41,702 bases of DNA from CADCTB01 sp035494015 (GTDB taxonomy: Bacteria > Actinomycetota > Acidimicrobiia > Acidimicrobiales > AC-14), in NCBI GenBank assembly GCA_035494015.1, contig DATJHJ010000155.1, forward strand, positions 1 to 41,702. The letters are read 5' to 3'. The notes under the pieces are model-generated. The model was given only the letters and a program-made list of their open reading frames with translations. It ran no database searches and was not told where the DNA came from. Made by a program: the position numbers and the translations under genes. Positions 15,740 through 23,873 of this stretch are shown here, one piece after another; position 1 is the stretch's first letter, and each line of letters starts with the position of its first letter.

Positions 15740-16405
15740 GTGACCTCCATCGAGCCCGGGCCGGCGGTCACCCTGCTCAGCTACGTCACCCACGAGATCG
15801 GCAACCACCTGGCGGTCGTACAGGGGTTCGGGGAGATGCTGGTCGAGGGGGTCGAGACGCTCCCTGCCGCCACGCTGCGCGAGTTCGCCCAGGCCATCGT
15901 GCGCAGCGGCGCCCACGTGCGGGAGTTGTTCCAGACGATCTCCGACCTCCAGCGCATCGAGCAGGGCCGGCTGCAGGTCGACACCCACGAGGTCGATCTG
16001 GCGGCGGTGGTCCGGGAGCGGGTCGACCTCTGGCGGCCGCAGCTCGGCGGGCGGCGGGTTGGTGTCACCGTTCCCGACGAGGTGCGGATCGTGGCCGACC
16101 GCGACCGGATCGGCGCGGTCGTGAGCCAACTCCTGTCGAACGCCTTCCGGTACACGCCCTCGACGGCGACGGTCGAGATCCACCTGGCGCCGACGGATGA
16201 CCAGGTGGCGCTGACCGTCGCCGACGACGGGCCGGGCATCGACCCCGGGCGCAGGGGTGAGCTGTTCGAACGCGGCGTGGCCACCACGACTGGTGCGGGC
16301 GTGGGCCTGTTCGTGGCCCGCTACGTCGCCCGGGCCCACGGCGGCGACCTGGTGCTCGTGGATCGCCCCGCCGGCGCCTGCTTCCTGCTCCGGCTCCCCC
16401 GCTGA
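15740..16405 (+). CDS. Soluble sensor histidine kinase (HisKA-HATPase)
   Basis: A 221-residue minimal kinase without a membrane segment or sensor domain. The His box is YVTHEIGNHLAVVQGFGEML (residues ~14-33), the N-box is SQLLSNAFRYTP, G1 is VADDGPGIDPGR, and G2 is GAGVGLFVARYVARAHGG. All nucleotide-binding residues appear intact, in contrast with the Tad kinase at 12690. I place the start at GTG 15740 because the kinase domain begins right after it and a TACCGT hexamer lies 7 nt upstream. It is the last gene of the receiver-HEAT-kinase unit. It presumably phosphorylates the receiver at 14318, with signal input provided by a partner protein. Confidence 0.88.
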   Translation: MTSIEPGPAVTLLSYVTHEIGNHLAVVQGFGEMLVEGVETLPAATLREFAQAIVRSGAHVRELFQTISDLQRIEQGRLQVDTHEVDLAAVVRERVDLWRPQLGGRRVGVTVPDEVRIVADRDRIGAVVSQLLSNAFRYTPSTATVEIHLAPTDDQVALTVADDGPGIDPGRRGELFERGVATTTGAGVGLFVARYVARAHGGDLVLVDRPAGACFLLRLPR

Positions 16406-16425
16406 CCGCTCGGCGCCGGCCTCGC

Positions 16426-16896
16426 TCACTCCCGCTCGACGGGGGGAGCCTCCAGGTCTCGTTGTCCCGGCGACGTCGGTCGTTCTTCCAAGACCCAGGT
16501 GGCGACGGTGCGCAGCGATTCCCCGCTCGTCATCGCCAATGCCCGGAGGCGGTCGAGCGCTTCGTCGGCGGTGCGCCCCTCCTCGGCCATGATCACCCCG
16601 CTGGCCTGCCCGATGAGCGCTTGGGTCTCCAGCGACTCGACCAGGCCCTCGACCATGTCGATGCGGATCACCGTCGACCCGTCGATGGCGGCCAGGCAGG
16701 GCCCCTGCCCCGTCTCGTATTGGACGAGGTCGACCTCGACGGTGAGGCGGTCGCTGACCGCGGTCGAGGTGGGCTCGCCCTCGATCAGCAGCGCGACCCC
16801 GGCCGCGTCGCAGTTCGGCACGGTCTCCTTGGCCAGGGCGACGACGGTCTCCAGCTTCGCCGGCAGGGTGCGCTGCGTCCGCAGCAGCTTCGTCAC
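16426..16896 (-). CDS. Shortened GAF-ANTAR protein (RNA-binding antiterminator type)
   Basis: A 156-residue protein. Residues ~14-82 match the first half of a GAF domain (AAGVALLIEG, QYETGQGPCLAAIDGSTVIR). Residues ~88-140 are an ANTAR domain (LIGQASGVIMAEEGRTADEA). ANTAR domains bind paired RNA hairpins and prevent termination. In the family members I know, about 70-80 residues of GAF lie between IRxD and the ANTAR helix. Here they are missing with the frame kept, so ligand sensing may be lost. The start GTG 16896 overlaps the galE stop by 4 nt. It is the last gene of the GH65-SpoIIE-galE-ANTAR operon. Confidence 0.85.
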   Translation of the reverse strand: MTKLLRTQRTLPAKLETVVALAKETVPNCDAAGVALLIEGEPTSTAVSDRLTVEVDLVQYETGQGPCLAAIDGSTVIRIDMVEGLVESLETQALIGQASGVIMAEEGRTADEALDRLRALAMTSGESLRTVATWVLEERPTSPGQRDLEAPPVERE

Positions 16897-17885
16897 CCGG
16901 GCGAGCGTCTCGGGCCTCGGGGCGGAAGTCGGCTCCGCATGAACCGCCAGGCGTCCGAAATCATGTCCTCGAGCGCCGGCTTCTCCGGCACCCAGCCCAA
17001 CGCCGCTCGGATCCGCTCGCTCGACGCCACCAGCACCGCGGGGTCCCCCGGCCGGCGCGGCGACTCCACCGACGGGATCTGGCAGCCGGTGACGAGGCGG
17101 GCGGCATCGACGACCTCGCGGACCGAGAAACCGGCGCCGTTGCCCAGGTTGAAGACCTGGTGCTCGCCTGGTCGCGCCCGCTCCAGGGCCAGCAGGTGGG
17201 CGCGGGCCAGGTCGTCGACGTGGATGTAGTCGCGGACCGCGGTCCCGTCGGGCGTCGGGTAGTCGGTGCCGAAGATGCGGACCGCGTCATGCTCGCCGAC
17301 CGCCACTTTCAGCACGGACGGGATGAGGTGCGTCTCGGGGTCGTGCCGCTCGCCCTGGCCGCCGGAGGCGCCGGCCACGTTGAAGTACCGCAGGCTCACC
17401 GCGCCGAGCCCCGACGCCGCCGCCTCGTAGCGAATGGCCTCGTCGACGGCCAGCTTCGACGCCCCGTACGGGTTCGTCGGCCGGGTGGTCGCGGTCTCGC
17501 CGATGGGGACCGACTCCGGCTCCCCGTAGACCGCGGCCGTGGACGAGAACACCAGCCGCCGGGCACCGGCGTGGCGTATGGCGTCGAGCAGGTTGATGGT
17601 CCCGCCGACGTTCGTGCGGAAGTACCTCGCCGGCTCGGCCACCGACTCCCCCACCAGGGACAGGGCGGCGAAATGCAGGACGCTGTCGAAGCCCTCGGCG
17701 ACCAGCGCCGACAAGGCCGGGAGGTCGAGCACGTCGACCCGGCGCAGCTCGGCGCCGGCCGGCACCGCGTCCTCGTGCCCCCGGGACAGGTTGTCGGCCA
17801 CCACGACCTGCTCCCCGGCGGCGACGAGGTGGGCGGCGACGACGCTGCCGATGTAGCCAGCGCCGCCCACGACGAGATGTCTCAA
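16893..17885 (-). CDS. galE: UDP-glucose 4-epimerase GalE
   Basis: A 330-residue extended short-chain dehydrogenase that interconverts UDP-glucose and UDP-galactose with bound NAD. The NAD motif GGAGYIGS is at residues ~7-14. The catalytic Ser/Thr is in LVFSSTAAVYGEPE and the Tyr-Lys pair is in NPYGASKLAVDE. GalE-type substrate residues (RYFNVAGA, DPETHLIPSVLKVA, GTAVRDYIHVDDLA) are present. The start is TTG 17885 with a perfect AGGAGG 4 nt upstream, which decides this rare start. It lies 46 nt after the SpoIIE gene and is coupled to the ANTAR gene. It supplies sugar nucleotides for glycans or recycles galactose; the GH65 gene in the same operon suggests sugar turnover. Confidence 0.95.
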   Translation of the reverse strand: MRHLVVGGAGYIGSVVAAHLVAAGEQVVVADNLSRGHEDAVPAGAELRRVDVLDLPALSALVAEGFDSVLHFAALSLVGESVAEPARYFRTNVGGTINLLDAIRHAGARRLVFSSTAAVYGEPESVPIGETATTRPTNPYGASKLAVDEAIRYEAAASGLGAVSLRYFNVAGASGGQGERHDPETHLIPSVLKVAVGEHDAVRIFGTDYPTPDGTAVRDYIHVDDLARAHLLALERARPGEHQVFNLGNGAGFSVREVVDAARLVTGCQIPSVESPRRPGDPAVLVASSERIRAALGWVPEKPALEDMISDAWRFMRSRLPPRGPRRSPG

Positions 17886-17931
17886 TGCGCCTCCTGGTGT
17901 CGCCGCCCTCCCTACCCTGGCGATCGCCCGG

Positions 17932-19125
17932 TCAGACCTTCAGCAGTTCGCTCGCGGGGCCCAGCCATTCGACCACGACGATGGTGGCGTCGTCCTGCAG
18001 GGCGCCCTCCTGGTGATCGAGGATGGCGTGCAGCAAGCGGCGCATGGTCTCCGGGGCGGGCATGGCCGCGGCCGAGGTCCGCGACACCAGGTCCACCAGC
18101 CGCTCCACGCCGAAGAACTCGCCGTCGGCGGCCCGGGCCTCGACCACCCCGTCGGTGAAGAACAGGACGCGGTCGGCGGGCTCCAGCATCTCCTCCGACA
18201 CCACGACGGCGCCGCCGATCCCGAGCGGCGGCGTCACGTCCCCGATAAGGGTCTTGACGATCCTGCCGTCGCGCAGGAGCAGGGGCGGCGGATGGCCGGC
18301 AACCGCCCAGCGCAGGCGGCCCGAAGCCAGCTCGAGATCGGCCAGCACGGCGGTGACGAAGCGGTCGGGCCCGAACTGGTCGGCGATGGCCCGGTCGATG
18401 GCCTCGGCCGACCCGGCGAGGTCGGCGCCCTCCCGGCGGCTGTTGCGGCAGGCGGCCATGGCCACGCTGGCCAGCAGCCCGGCTTCGAGGCTGTGGCCCA
18501 TGGCGTCGAACAGGGCGATGCGGGCGCTGCGAGCGTCGACGGAGTAGTCGAAGCAGTCGCCGCCCAGGTCGTAAACGGGGGCGAGGACCCCGCTGATCAC
18601 CAGCCGGTCCGTCCCGAAGGTGAGGGGCGGGAGGAGCTGCCAGGCCAGCTCCGAGGCCACCGACATGGGTTGGCGGCGCCGCACCCGCTCGAAGAGGTCG
18701 CCGTACGCCTGCTTGGTCACGACCAGCTCGCCCACCACCCCGGCGAAGGCCCGGACCTCGTCCATGTCCGGATCCACCGCACCGAAGGTGAGCTCCAACA
18801 CGCCGAGACGCTCGACACCGTCGAGGACGGGCACCCACAGGCGCCGGTGGTCCTCGTCGGGAGCCGTCTGCTGGATGTCGAGGGTCCGGTAGCAGCGGCC
18901 GGCCAGCGTGGCGTCGATCACCACCTCGCCCCGCTCCATCCCGCTGATGCCGGGGACGGGCACCAGCACGCGCTGCTCGTAGTCGACGAGGTACAGGGCG
19001 ACGTCCTGCGCCCCCATGCTGCCGCCGAACTCGGCCAGCAGGGTCGGGACGTCGTCGGGGACGGCCAGGTGCGACGCGTCGACCAGGCGGGCGGCCTCGT
19101 CGGGCCGGTGGCCGCGGAGGCTCAT
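17932..19125 (-). CDS. GAF-domain SpoIIE/PP2C-type serine phosphatase
   Basis: A 397-residue cytoplasmic protein. Residues ~25-145 form a GAF-like sensor domain, and residues ~170-385 form a SpoIIE-type PP2C phosphatase. The metal-binding motifs are visible: LGGDCFDYS, IALFDAMGHSLEAGLLASV, AVAGHPPPLLL, FFTDGVVEARAADGEFFGVE and LQDDATIVVVEW. Such proteins dephosphorylate anti-sigma-factor antagonists and so switch stress regulons. No partner STAS or anti-sigma gene lies in the window. The ATG 19125 overlaps the GH65 stop by 4 nt. Its position between a sugar phosphorylase and galE is odd for a general stress protein. Confidence 0.9.
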   Translation of the reverse strand: MSLRGHRPDEAARLVDASHLAVPDDVPTLLAEFGGSMGAQDVALYLVDYEQRVLVPVPGISGMERGEVVIDATLAGRCYRTLDIQQTAPDEDHRRLWVPVLDGVERLGVLELTFGAVDPDMDEVRAFAGVVGELVVTKQAYGDLFERVRRRQPMSVASELAWQLLPPLTFGTDRLVISGVLAPVYDLGGDCFDYSVDARSARIALFDAMGHSLEAGLLASVAMAACRNSRREGADLAGSAEAIDRAIADQFGPDRFVTAVLADLELASGRLRWAVAGHPPPLLLRDGRIVKTLIGDVTPPLGIGGAVVVSEEMLEPADRVLFFTDGVVEARAADGEFFGVERLVDLVSRTSAAAMPAPETMRRLLHAILDHQEGALQDDATIVVVEWLGPASELLKV

Positions 19126-21479
19126 CGGCTCGGTGGGCGGCGGGTGGCCGGGGCCCGACCCTGCGGTTGTGTCGGCCTCGGCCGGACCACGGGTGGAGGG
19201 ATCGGCCGGCGGACGGGATCGGCCCCCACGACCAGCGCCTCACCATGGTGGCGGAGATGGAGGGGCTGGTCGGCGAGCACGGAATAGGTCGCCTCGCCAG
19301 CCGTGGCCGCCACTTGGACGCACGCGTGGCGGTACCAGAGGCGGAAGACCAGGCGGGTGATGGTGGGGGGCAGGCGGGGGGCGAAGGACAGCCGGCCGTT
19401 CTGGACCCGGAAGCCACCGAAGCCCGACACCAGGGCCGACCAGCCACCGGCGAGGGCGGCCATGTGCAGGCCGCTGGCCGTGTTGGCGTGCAGGTCGTGG
19501 AGGTCGACGAAGGCCGCCTCGCCCAGGTAGTCGTAGGCCAGGTCGAGGTGGCCGAGCTCGGCCGCCAGCACGGCCTGGGTGGCGGCCGACAACGACGAGT
19601 CCCGCACGGTGAGGGCCTCGTAGTAGGCGAAGTTCCGCGCCTTGTCCTCTTCGCCGAACGCCTCGCTGCGCAGGTGCATGGCCATGACGAGGTCGGCCTG
19701 CTTCACCACCTGCTTGCGGTAGATGTCGAAATAGGGGAAGTGGAGGAACAGGGGGTACTGGTCCGGGCGGGTCGAGTCGAAGTCCCAGACCTCGTGCTCG
19801 GTGAAGCCGAGGGACTGGGGGTGGACGCCGAGCATGTCGTCGTAGGGGACGAACATGGCCTCGGCCGCCGACCGCCACGCCGCGATCTCCTCGGCCGCGA
19901 CGCCCAGGGCCTCGGCCGCGTCGGGGTGGCGCACCGCAGCGTCGGCCGCGGCCAGGAGGTTCTGCTGGGCCATGAGGTTCGTGTAGACGTTGTCGTCGGC
20001 CAGGGCGCTGTACTCGTCAGGACCGGTCACGCCGGGGATGCGGAACGCGCCGTTGCGGTCGTGGTGGCCGATGGAGCACCACAGCCGGGCGGTCTCCACC
20101 AACAGGTCGTGGCCGATGTCGCGTTCGAAGTCGGCGTCGCCGGTGGCGTCGACGTAGCGGACGACGGCGTCGGCGATATCGGCGTTGACGTGGAAGGCGG
20201 CCGTCCCCGCGGGCCAGTACCCCGAGCACTCCTCGCCGGCGATGGTCCGCCACGGGAAGGCGGCGCCGCGGAAGCCCAGCGTCTCGGCCCGCTGGCGGGC
20301 GACGGGCAGGGTGCTGTGGCGCCAACGGAGGGCGTCGGCGGCCGCCGGCGGGAACGTGTAGGTGAGGGCGGGCAGGACGAAGGTCTCGGTGTCCCAGAAG
20401 GCGTGGCCGTCATAGCCCGAGCCGGTGAGGCCCTTGGCCGGCAGGGCCCGGCCCTCGGCCCGGGCCCCGGCCTGGAGGACGTGGAAGAGAGCGAAGCGGA
20501 CAGCCTGCTCGATCTCCGGGTCGCCCTCGACCTCCACGGTCGCCCGGTCCCAGAACTCGTCCAGGTACTGGCGCTGCTCGGCCAGGAGGCCGTCCCAGCC
20601 GGTCTGGCGGGCGGCGCTGACCGCGGCCACCACCTGGTCGACCAGGGCCTGGCGCGACCGCAGGCTGGACCAGCCGTAGCCCAGGAACTTGACGATGCAC
20701 AGCTTCTGGCCGGGCTCGAGCAGGGTGGTCACCGTCACCCGCCCGACGTCCGCCGACGCGTCGGCGGTGATGTCGGTCACGCCGGGGCAGCTGACCTCGT
20801 GCTCCATGGCCGCAGCCAGGCGCAGGCCGCTGACCGCGCTGCGGTGGGCCAGGCGCACCGCGGTCTGGCCGCGGGTGCCGTAGTCCTCGGAGACCAGCGG
20901 CGAGGCCAGGACGGCGGCGACCCGCGGGTCGCTGCTGGCCGGGGGCAGGGGCTCGTTGGCCACGAGCTCGGACTGGACGACGACGCGCGCCCGGTCCCCC
21001 ACCGCCTCCACCTCGTAGCGGATGGCAGCGACCGCCCGCTGGGTGAACGACACCATGCGCACCGACCGGACGTGCGCGGCCTGGCCGGCCGGCGAGACCC
21101 ACTGGACATCCCGGGTCAGGGTCCCGGCCCGCAGGTCGAGGAGCCGCTCGTGGGACTCCAGCCGGCCGTAGCGCACGTCGAACGGCTCGTCGTCGACCAG
21201 CAGGCGCAGGAGCTTGCCGTTGGTGACGTTGATCATGGTCTGGCCCGACTCCGGGTACCCGTAGCCGGCCTCCGCGTACGGCAGCGGGCGCAGCTCGTAG
21301 AAGCCGTTCAGGTACGTGCCGGGGGCGCCGAACGGCTCCCCCTCGTCCAGGTTCCCCCGCAGCCCGAGGTGGCCGTTGGACAGGGCGAACACCGACTCGG
21401 ACTGGGCCAGCACCCCGAGGTCGAGCGTGATCTCACGGAGGCACCACGGCTCCACGGCGTAACAAGGGTGGTCGATCAC
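19122..21479 (-). CDS. Glycoside hydrolase family 65 disaccharide phosphorylase
   Basis: A 785-residue inverting phosphorylase of the maltose/trehalose/kojibiose type. The N-terminal beta-sandwich (SNGHLGLRGNLDEGEPFG, residues ~34-51) precedes an (alpha/alpha)6 barrel. Signature segments are GLTGSGYDGHAFWDTETFV and VTGPDEYSALADDNVYTN, whose Glu (in PDEY) is the expected general acid. ANTASGLHMAALAGGW lies in the phosphate-site region. The C-terminal tail after about residue 750 is a Pro/Arg-rich extension. Substrate specificity cannot be fixed from sequence. No beta-phosphoglucomutase fusion or neighbour is present, although these often accompany the family. The start is GTG 21479, with a TAGGCT hexamer 8 nt upstream and no clear Shine-Dalgarno. 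It is the first gene of a four-gene operon. Confidence 0.92.
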   Translation of the reverse strand: MIDHPCYAVEPWCLREITLDLGVLAQSESVFALSNGHLGLRGNLDEGEPFGAPGTYLNGFYELRPLPYAEAGYGYPESGQTMINVTNGKLLRLLVDDEPFDVRYGRLESHERLLDLRAGTLTRDVQWVSPAGQAAHVRSVRMVSFTQRAVAAIRYEVEAVGDRARVVVQSELVANEPLPPASSDPRVAAVLASPLVSEDYGTRGQTAVRLAHRSAVSGLRLAAAMEHEVSCPGVTDITADASADVGRVTVTTLLEPGQKLCIVKFLGYGWSSLRSRQALVDQVVAAVSAARQTGWDGLLAEQRQYLDEFWDRATVEVEGDPEIEQAVRFALFHVLQAGARAEGRALPAKGLTGSGYDGHAFWDTETFVLPALTYTFPPAAADALRWRHSTLPVARQRAETLGFRGAAFPWRTIAGEECSGYWPAGTAAFHVNADIADAVVRYVDATGDADFERDIGHDLLVETARLWCSIGHHDRNGAFRIPGVTGPDEYSALADDNVYTNLMAQQNLLAAADAAVRHPDAAEALGVAAEEIAAWRSAAEAMFVPYDDMLGVHPQSLGFTEHEVWDFDSTRPDQYPLFLHFPYFDIYRKQVVKQADLVMAMHLRSEAFGEEDKARNFAYYEALTVRDSSLSAATQAVLAAELGHLDLAYDYLGEAAFVDLHDLHANTASGLHMAALAGGWSALVSGFGGFRVQNGRLSFAPRLPPTITRLVFRLWYRHACVQVAATAGEATYSVLADQPLHLRHHGEALVVGADPVRRPIPPPVVRPRPTQPQGRAPATRRPPSR

Positions 21480-21487
21480 CGTCCGGG

Positions 21488-21493
21488 AGCCTA
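21488..21493 (-). promoter_or_regulatory. -10 element TAGGCT for the GH65-led operon
   Basis: On the minus strand TAGGCT lies 8 nt before the GTG start at 21479. No ribosome-binding site is seen, so a leaderless or nearly leaderless transcript is likely. Confidence 0.45.
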
Positions 21494-21524
21494 GGAGTTC
21501 CGGCCACCTCGACCGGGCGGAGAC

Positions 21525-21866
21525 TCAGATGGCGTCGTCGCCCATCTCGCCGGTGCGGACCCGCATGAGGCGGCCGAGGTCGGTGGTCCAGATCTTGCCG
21601 TCACCGATCTTGCCCGTGCGGGCGGCAGCCGCGATCACCTCGATCACCTTGTCGACCTGGGACTCCTCGACGATGACCTCGATCCGGACCTTCGGGACGA
21701 ACTCGACCTGGTACTCCGAGCCCCGCCAGGTCTCGGTCTTGCCACCCTGGCGGCCGTAGCCCTGCACCTCGCTGACGGTCAGGCCGAGCATCCCGGCGCC
21801 GCGCAGGGCCTCCTTCACCTCCTCGAGCTTGAACGGCTTGATGATGGCCGTGACGAGTTGGGCCAT
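21525..21866 (-). CDS. glnB: Nitrogen regulatory protein PII
   Basis: A 113-residue PII protein that reports 2-oxoglutarate and adenylate status to AmtB and other targets. It has the N-terminal MAQLVTAIIKPFKLEEVKEAL. The T-loop is GRQGGKTETWRGSEYQVEFV, and the Tyr of RGSEY corresponds to the modified Tyr51. The B-loop is ARTGKIGDGKIW, and the C-terminal segment is RVRTGEMGDDAI. All trimer and ligand residues look intact. It ends the amtB-winged helix-glnB operon. Linkage to amtB suggests a GlnK role, gating the transporter. Modification could be uridylylation or, as in many actinobacteria, adenylylation; no GlnD gene is in the window. Confidence 0.95.
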   Translation of the reverse strand: MAQLVTAIIKPFKLEEVKEALRGAGMLGLTVSEVQGYGRQGGKTETWRGSEYQVEFVPKVRIEVIVEESQVDKVIEVIAAAARTGKIGDGKIWTTDLGRLMRVRTGEMGDDAI

Positions 21867-21900
21867 GGGTTGTGTGTCTCCCTCTGTCTGGATCGTTCGG

Positions 21901-22236
21901 TTAGGCGGCGAGCAGGGTCTCGAGCATGAATCCCCGGCCCCGGAGCGTGTGGATCACCAGCCCGATCTCCTTGAGGCGGGGCCGGAGCCGGTGGACGTGG
22001 ACGTCGATGGCGTGGTGGTCGGGACCGCCGCCCGGCCAGGTGGCGGCGACCAGCTCGGCCCGGGTGACGGCCTCGCCGAGGTGGTCGATGAGCATCCGCA
22101 TGATGGCCTCGTGGGTGGGGCTGAGCGAAAGCCAGTGGCCGTCGAACCGCAGGACTCCCAGCCGGTCGATCTGCGGTAGGGGACGGTCGGGGACCGGCTC
22201 GCCCGGCCGGTCCCCGATGGTCGCGCCCTGAGGCAT
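21901..22236 (-). CDS. Receiver-less OmpR-type winged-helix DNA-binding protein
   Basis: A 111-residue protein. After about 25 Pro/Gly-rich residues, the rest is a Trans_reg_C winged helix: LRFDGHWLSLSPTHEAIMRM, then a recognition helix region HHAIDVHVHRLRPRLKEIG, and the wing IHTLRGRGFML. There is no receiver domain. The first residues follow the amtB stop by 1 nt, so it is translated with the transporter. A GlnR-like orphan regulator in an amtB-glnB operon would be a natural nitrogen regulator. GlnR proteins, however, keep an atypical receiver domain, so this is a stripped version or a different family member. Autoregulation through the GTNAC pair upstream of amtB is possible but unproven. 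Confidence 0.8.
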   Translation of the reverse strand: MPQGATIGDRPGEPVPDRPLPQIDRLGVLRFDGHWLSLSPTHEAIMRMLIDHLGEAVTRAELVAATWPGGGPDHHAIDVHVHRLRPRLKEIGLVIHTLRGRGFMLETLLAA

Positions 22237-22237
22237 G

Positions 22238-23851
22238 TCAGACGCTCGGCTCCAGGGGGACGGCCTTTTCCGCGGGTGCGTCCCCGTCGGCGTCGTCGTC
22301 CCTCCCCAGGGTCCGGGACATCCCGAACAGGCCAGTGGGCGACTGGTACGTCATGCCCTGGCCGAACTCGGTGTGGTAGGCGGTGGTGCCGTGCTCGAAG
22401 ATGTCGAGCCCCTCCAGCTCCCCGTCCTTCTCGACCCGCAGGCTCCACGGTCCCCGGATGGCCATCACCGCCTTCATGACCAGCATGGCGACGGTGAACA
22501 CCACCACCACGCAGGTCAGGCTGCCGATGACCTGAGCCCTGAGCTGGTCCGTCCCCCCGCCGTAGAACAAGCCCTTGATCACCGTCGAGGTGTCCGCCCC
22601 GTCCGCTGTCGGCAGGCCGTACTGGCCGGTGGCGAACAGGCCCAGGCTGAGCGTGCCCCAGATGCCGCAGAAGCCGTGGACGGCGACGGCGCCGATGGGG
22701 TCGTCCCAGCGGCGGGCCTCCATGAAGTCGATCCCCAGGGGGACGACCACCCCGGCGACCGCCCCGATCATCAGGGCGCCGGCGGGTGAGACCCAGTAGC
22801 ACGGGCAGGTGATGGCGACCAGGCCGCCCAGGAAGCCGTTGACCGACATGCCCAGGTCCCACTTCTTCGAGCGGGGGTACACGAACAGCACCGCCACCAT
22901 GCCGGCGGAGCAGGCGGCCAGGGTGGTGTTGGCGGCCACCCGGCCGATACCCACCCAGTCCATGGCCGACAGGGTCGAGCCGGGGTTGAACCCGTACCAC
23001 CCGAACCACAGGATGACCCCGCCGAGGGCACCGATGGTCAGGTCGTGGGCCGGGGTGGGGCCGCCGCCGTCCTTCTTGAACTTGCGGCCCAGGCGGGGGC
23101 CGAGGGTGATGCAGCCGGCCAGGGCGATGAACCCGCCGACGGTGTGGACGACGGTCGAGCCGGCGAAGTCACGGAACACGGCGTCGCCGCTCAAGCCGTG
23201 GAACCAGCCCATGGTGTTGCCGAGCCAGCCGCCGGGGCCCCAGACCCAGTGGCCGAAGATCGGGTAGATGAAGCCGGACACGGCGGCGCTGTAGAGGATG
23301 TCGCCCTTGAAGCCGGTGCGGCCCACCATGGCCCCGGACGTGATGGTCGAGGCGGTGTCGGCGAAGGCGAACTGGAAGAGGAAGAAGGCCAGGAAGGCCA
23401 CGCCCGTGGTGCCGTAGGCCGGGGTCATCCCGTGCAGGAAGAAGTTGCTGTGGCCGATCAGGCCGTTGCCCGTGCCGAACTGGAAAGCGAAGCCGATGGC
23501 CCAGTACAAGACGCCGCACAGGCAGGTGTCGAAGACGCACTCCATCAGGATGTTGACGGTCTCCCGGGACCGGGCGAACCCGGCCTCCAGGGCCATGAAC
23601 CCGGCCTGCATGAAGAACACCAGGAAGGCGGTGATGAGCACCCAGACCGTGTTGATCGGGCTGACCAGGTCGCTGGCCTCGTGGGCCACCTGGGCCACGG
23701 GCGACGCCCCGGCCGCCGTCTCGAAGAGGAACCCGAACACCTTCATGGCGCCCAGGATCCCGACGATCCCCAACATCTTCCCGGCGAGGATGGCGCCGAC
23801 GACCCGGCGTGTGTCCTTCTCTCGCAGTCGCTGCAGCCTGGTTTTGATCAT
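22238..23851 (-). CDS. amtB: Ammonium transporter AmtB
   Basis: A 537-residue ammonium channel with an extra N-terminal region (~60 residues containing one hydrophobic segment), then the 11-helix Amt core beginning at INTVWVLITAFLVFFMQAGF. The two pore histidines are in FAGSTVVHTVGG and AVAVHGFCGIWG. The Amt signature DFAGSTVVH and FNPGSTLSAMDW are present. The C-terminal cytoplasmic tail (~70 residues) ends in a charged EDA/P-rich stretch that would contact PII. The start is ATG 23851, with TACGTT 6 nt upstream, so the mRNA is probably leaderless. A GTNAC pair resembling a GlnR site lies further upstream. The gene leads the operon with the winged-helix gene and glnB. Confidence 0.95.
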   Translation of the reverse strand: MIKTRLQRLREKDTRRVVGAILAGKMLGIVGILGAMKVFGFLFETAAGASPVAQVAHEASDLVSPINTVWVLITAFLVFFMQAGFMALEAGFARSRETVNILMECVFDTCLCGVLYWAIGFAFQFGTGNGLIGHSNFFLHGMTPAYGTTGVAFLAFFLFQFAFADTASTITSGAMVGRTGFKGDILYSAAVSGFIYPIFGHWVWGPGGWLGNTMGWFHGLSGDAVFRDFAGSTVVHTVGGFIALAGCITLGPRLGRKFKKDGGGPTPAHDLTIGALGGVILWFGWYGFNPGSTLSAMDWVGIGRVAANTTLAACSAGMVAVLFVYPRSKKWDLGMSVNGFLGGLVAITCPCYWVSPAGALMIGAVAGVVVPLGIDFMEARRWDDPIGAVAVHGFCGIWGTLSLGLFATGQYGLPTADGADTSTVIKGLFYGGGTDQLRAQVIGSLTCVVVVFTVAMLVMKAVMAIRGPWSLRVEKDGELEGLDIFEHGTTAYHTEFGQGMTYQSPTGLFGMSRTLGRDDDADGDAPAEKAVPLEPSV

Positions 23852-23857
23852 GCCGGG

Positions 23858-23863
23858 AACGTA
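23858..23863 (-). promoter_or_regulatory. -10 element TACGTT of amtB
   Basis: On the minus strand TACGTT lies 6 nt before the ATG at 23851, giving a leaderless transcript. No good -35 hexamer is present at the expected distance, which fits an activator-dependent promoter. Confidence 0.5.
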
Positions 23864-23873
23864 AAGGCTTGCC

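Noticed and set aside
19167..21494. 775-codon plus-strand frame opposite the GH65 gene
   Set aside because: It is long only because GC-rich antisense frames rarely contain stops. The minus strand carries the GH65 signatures.
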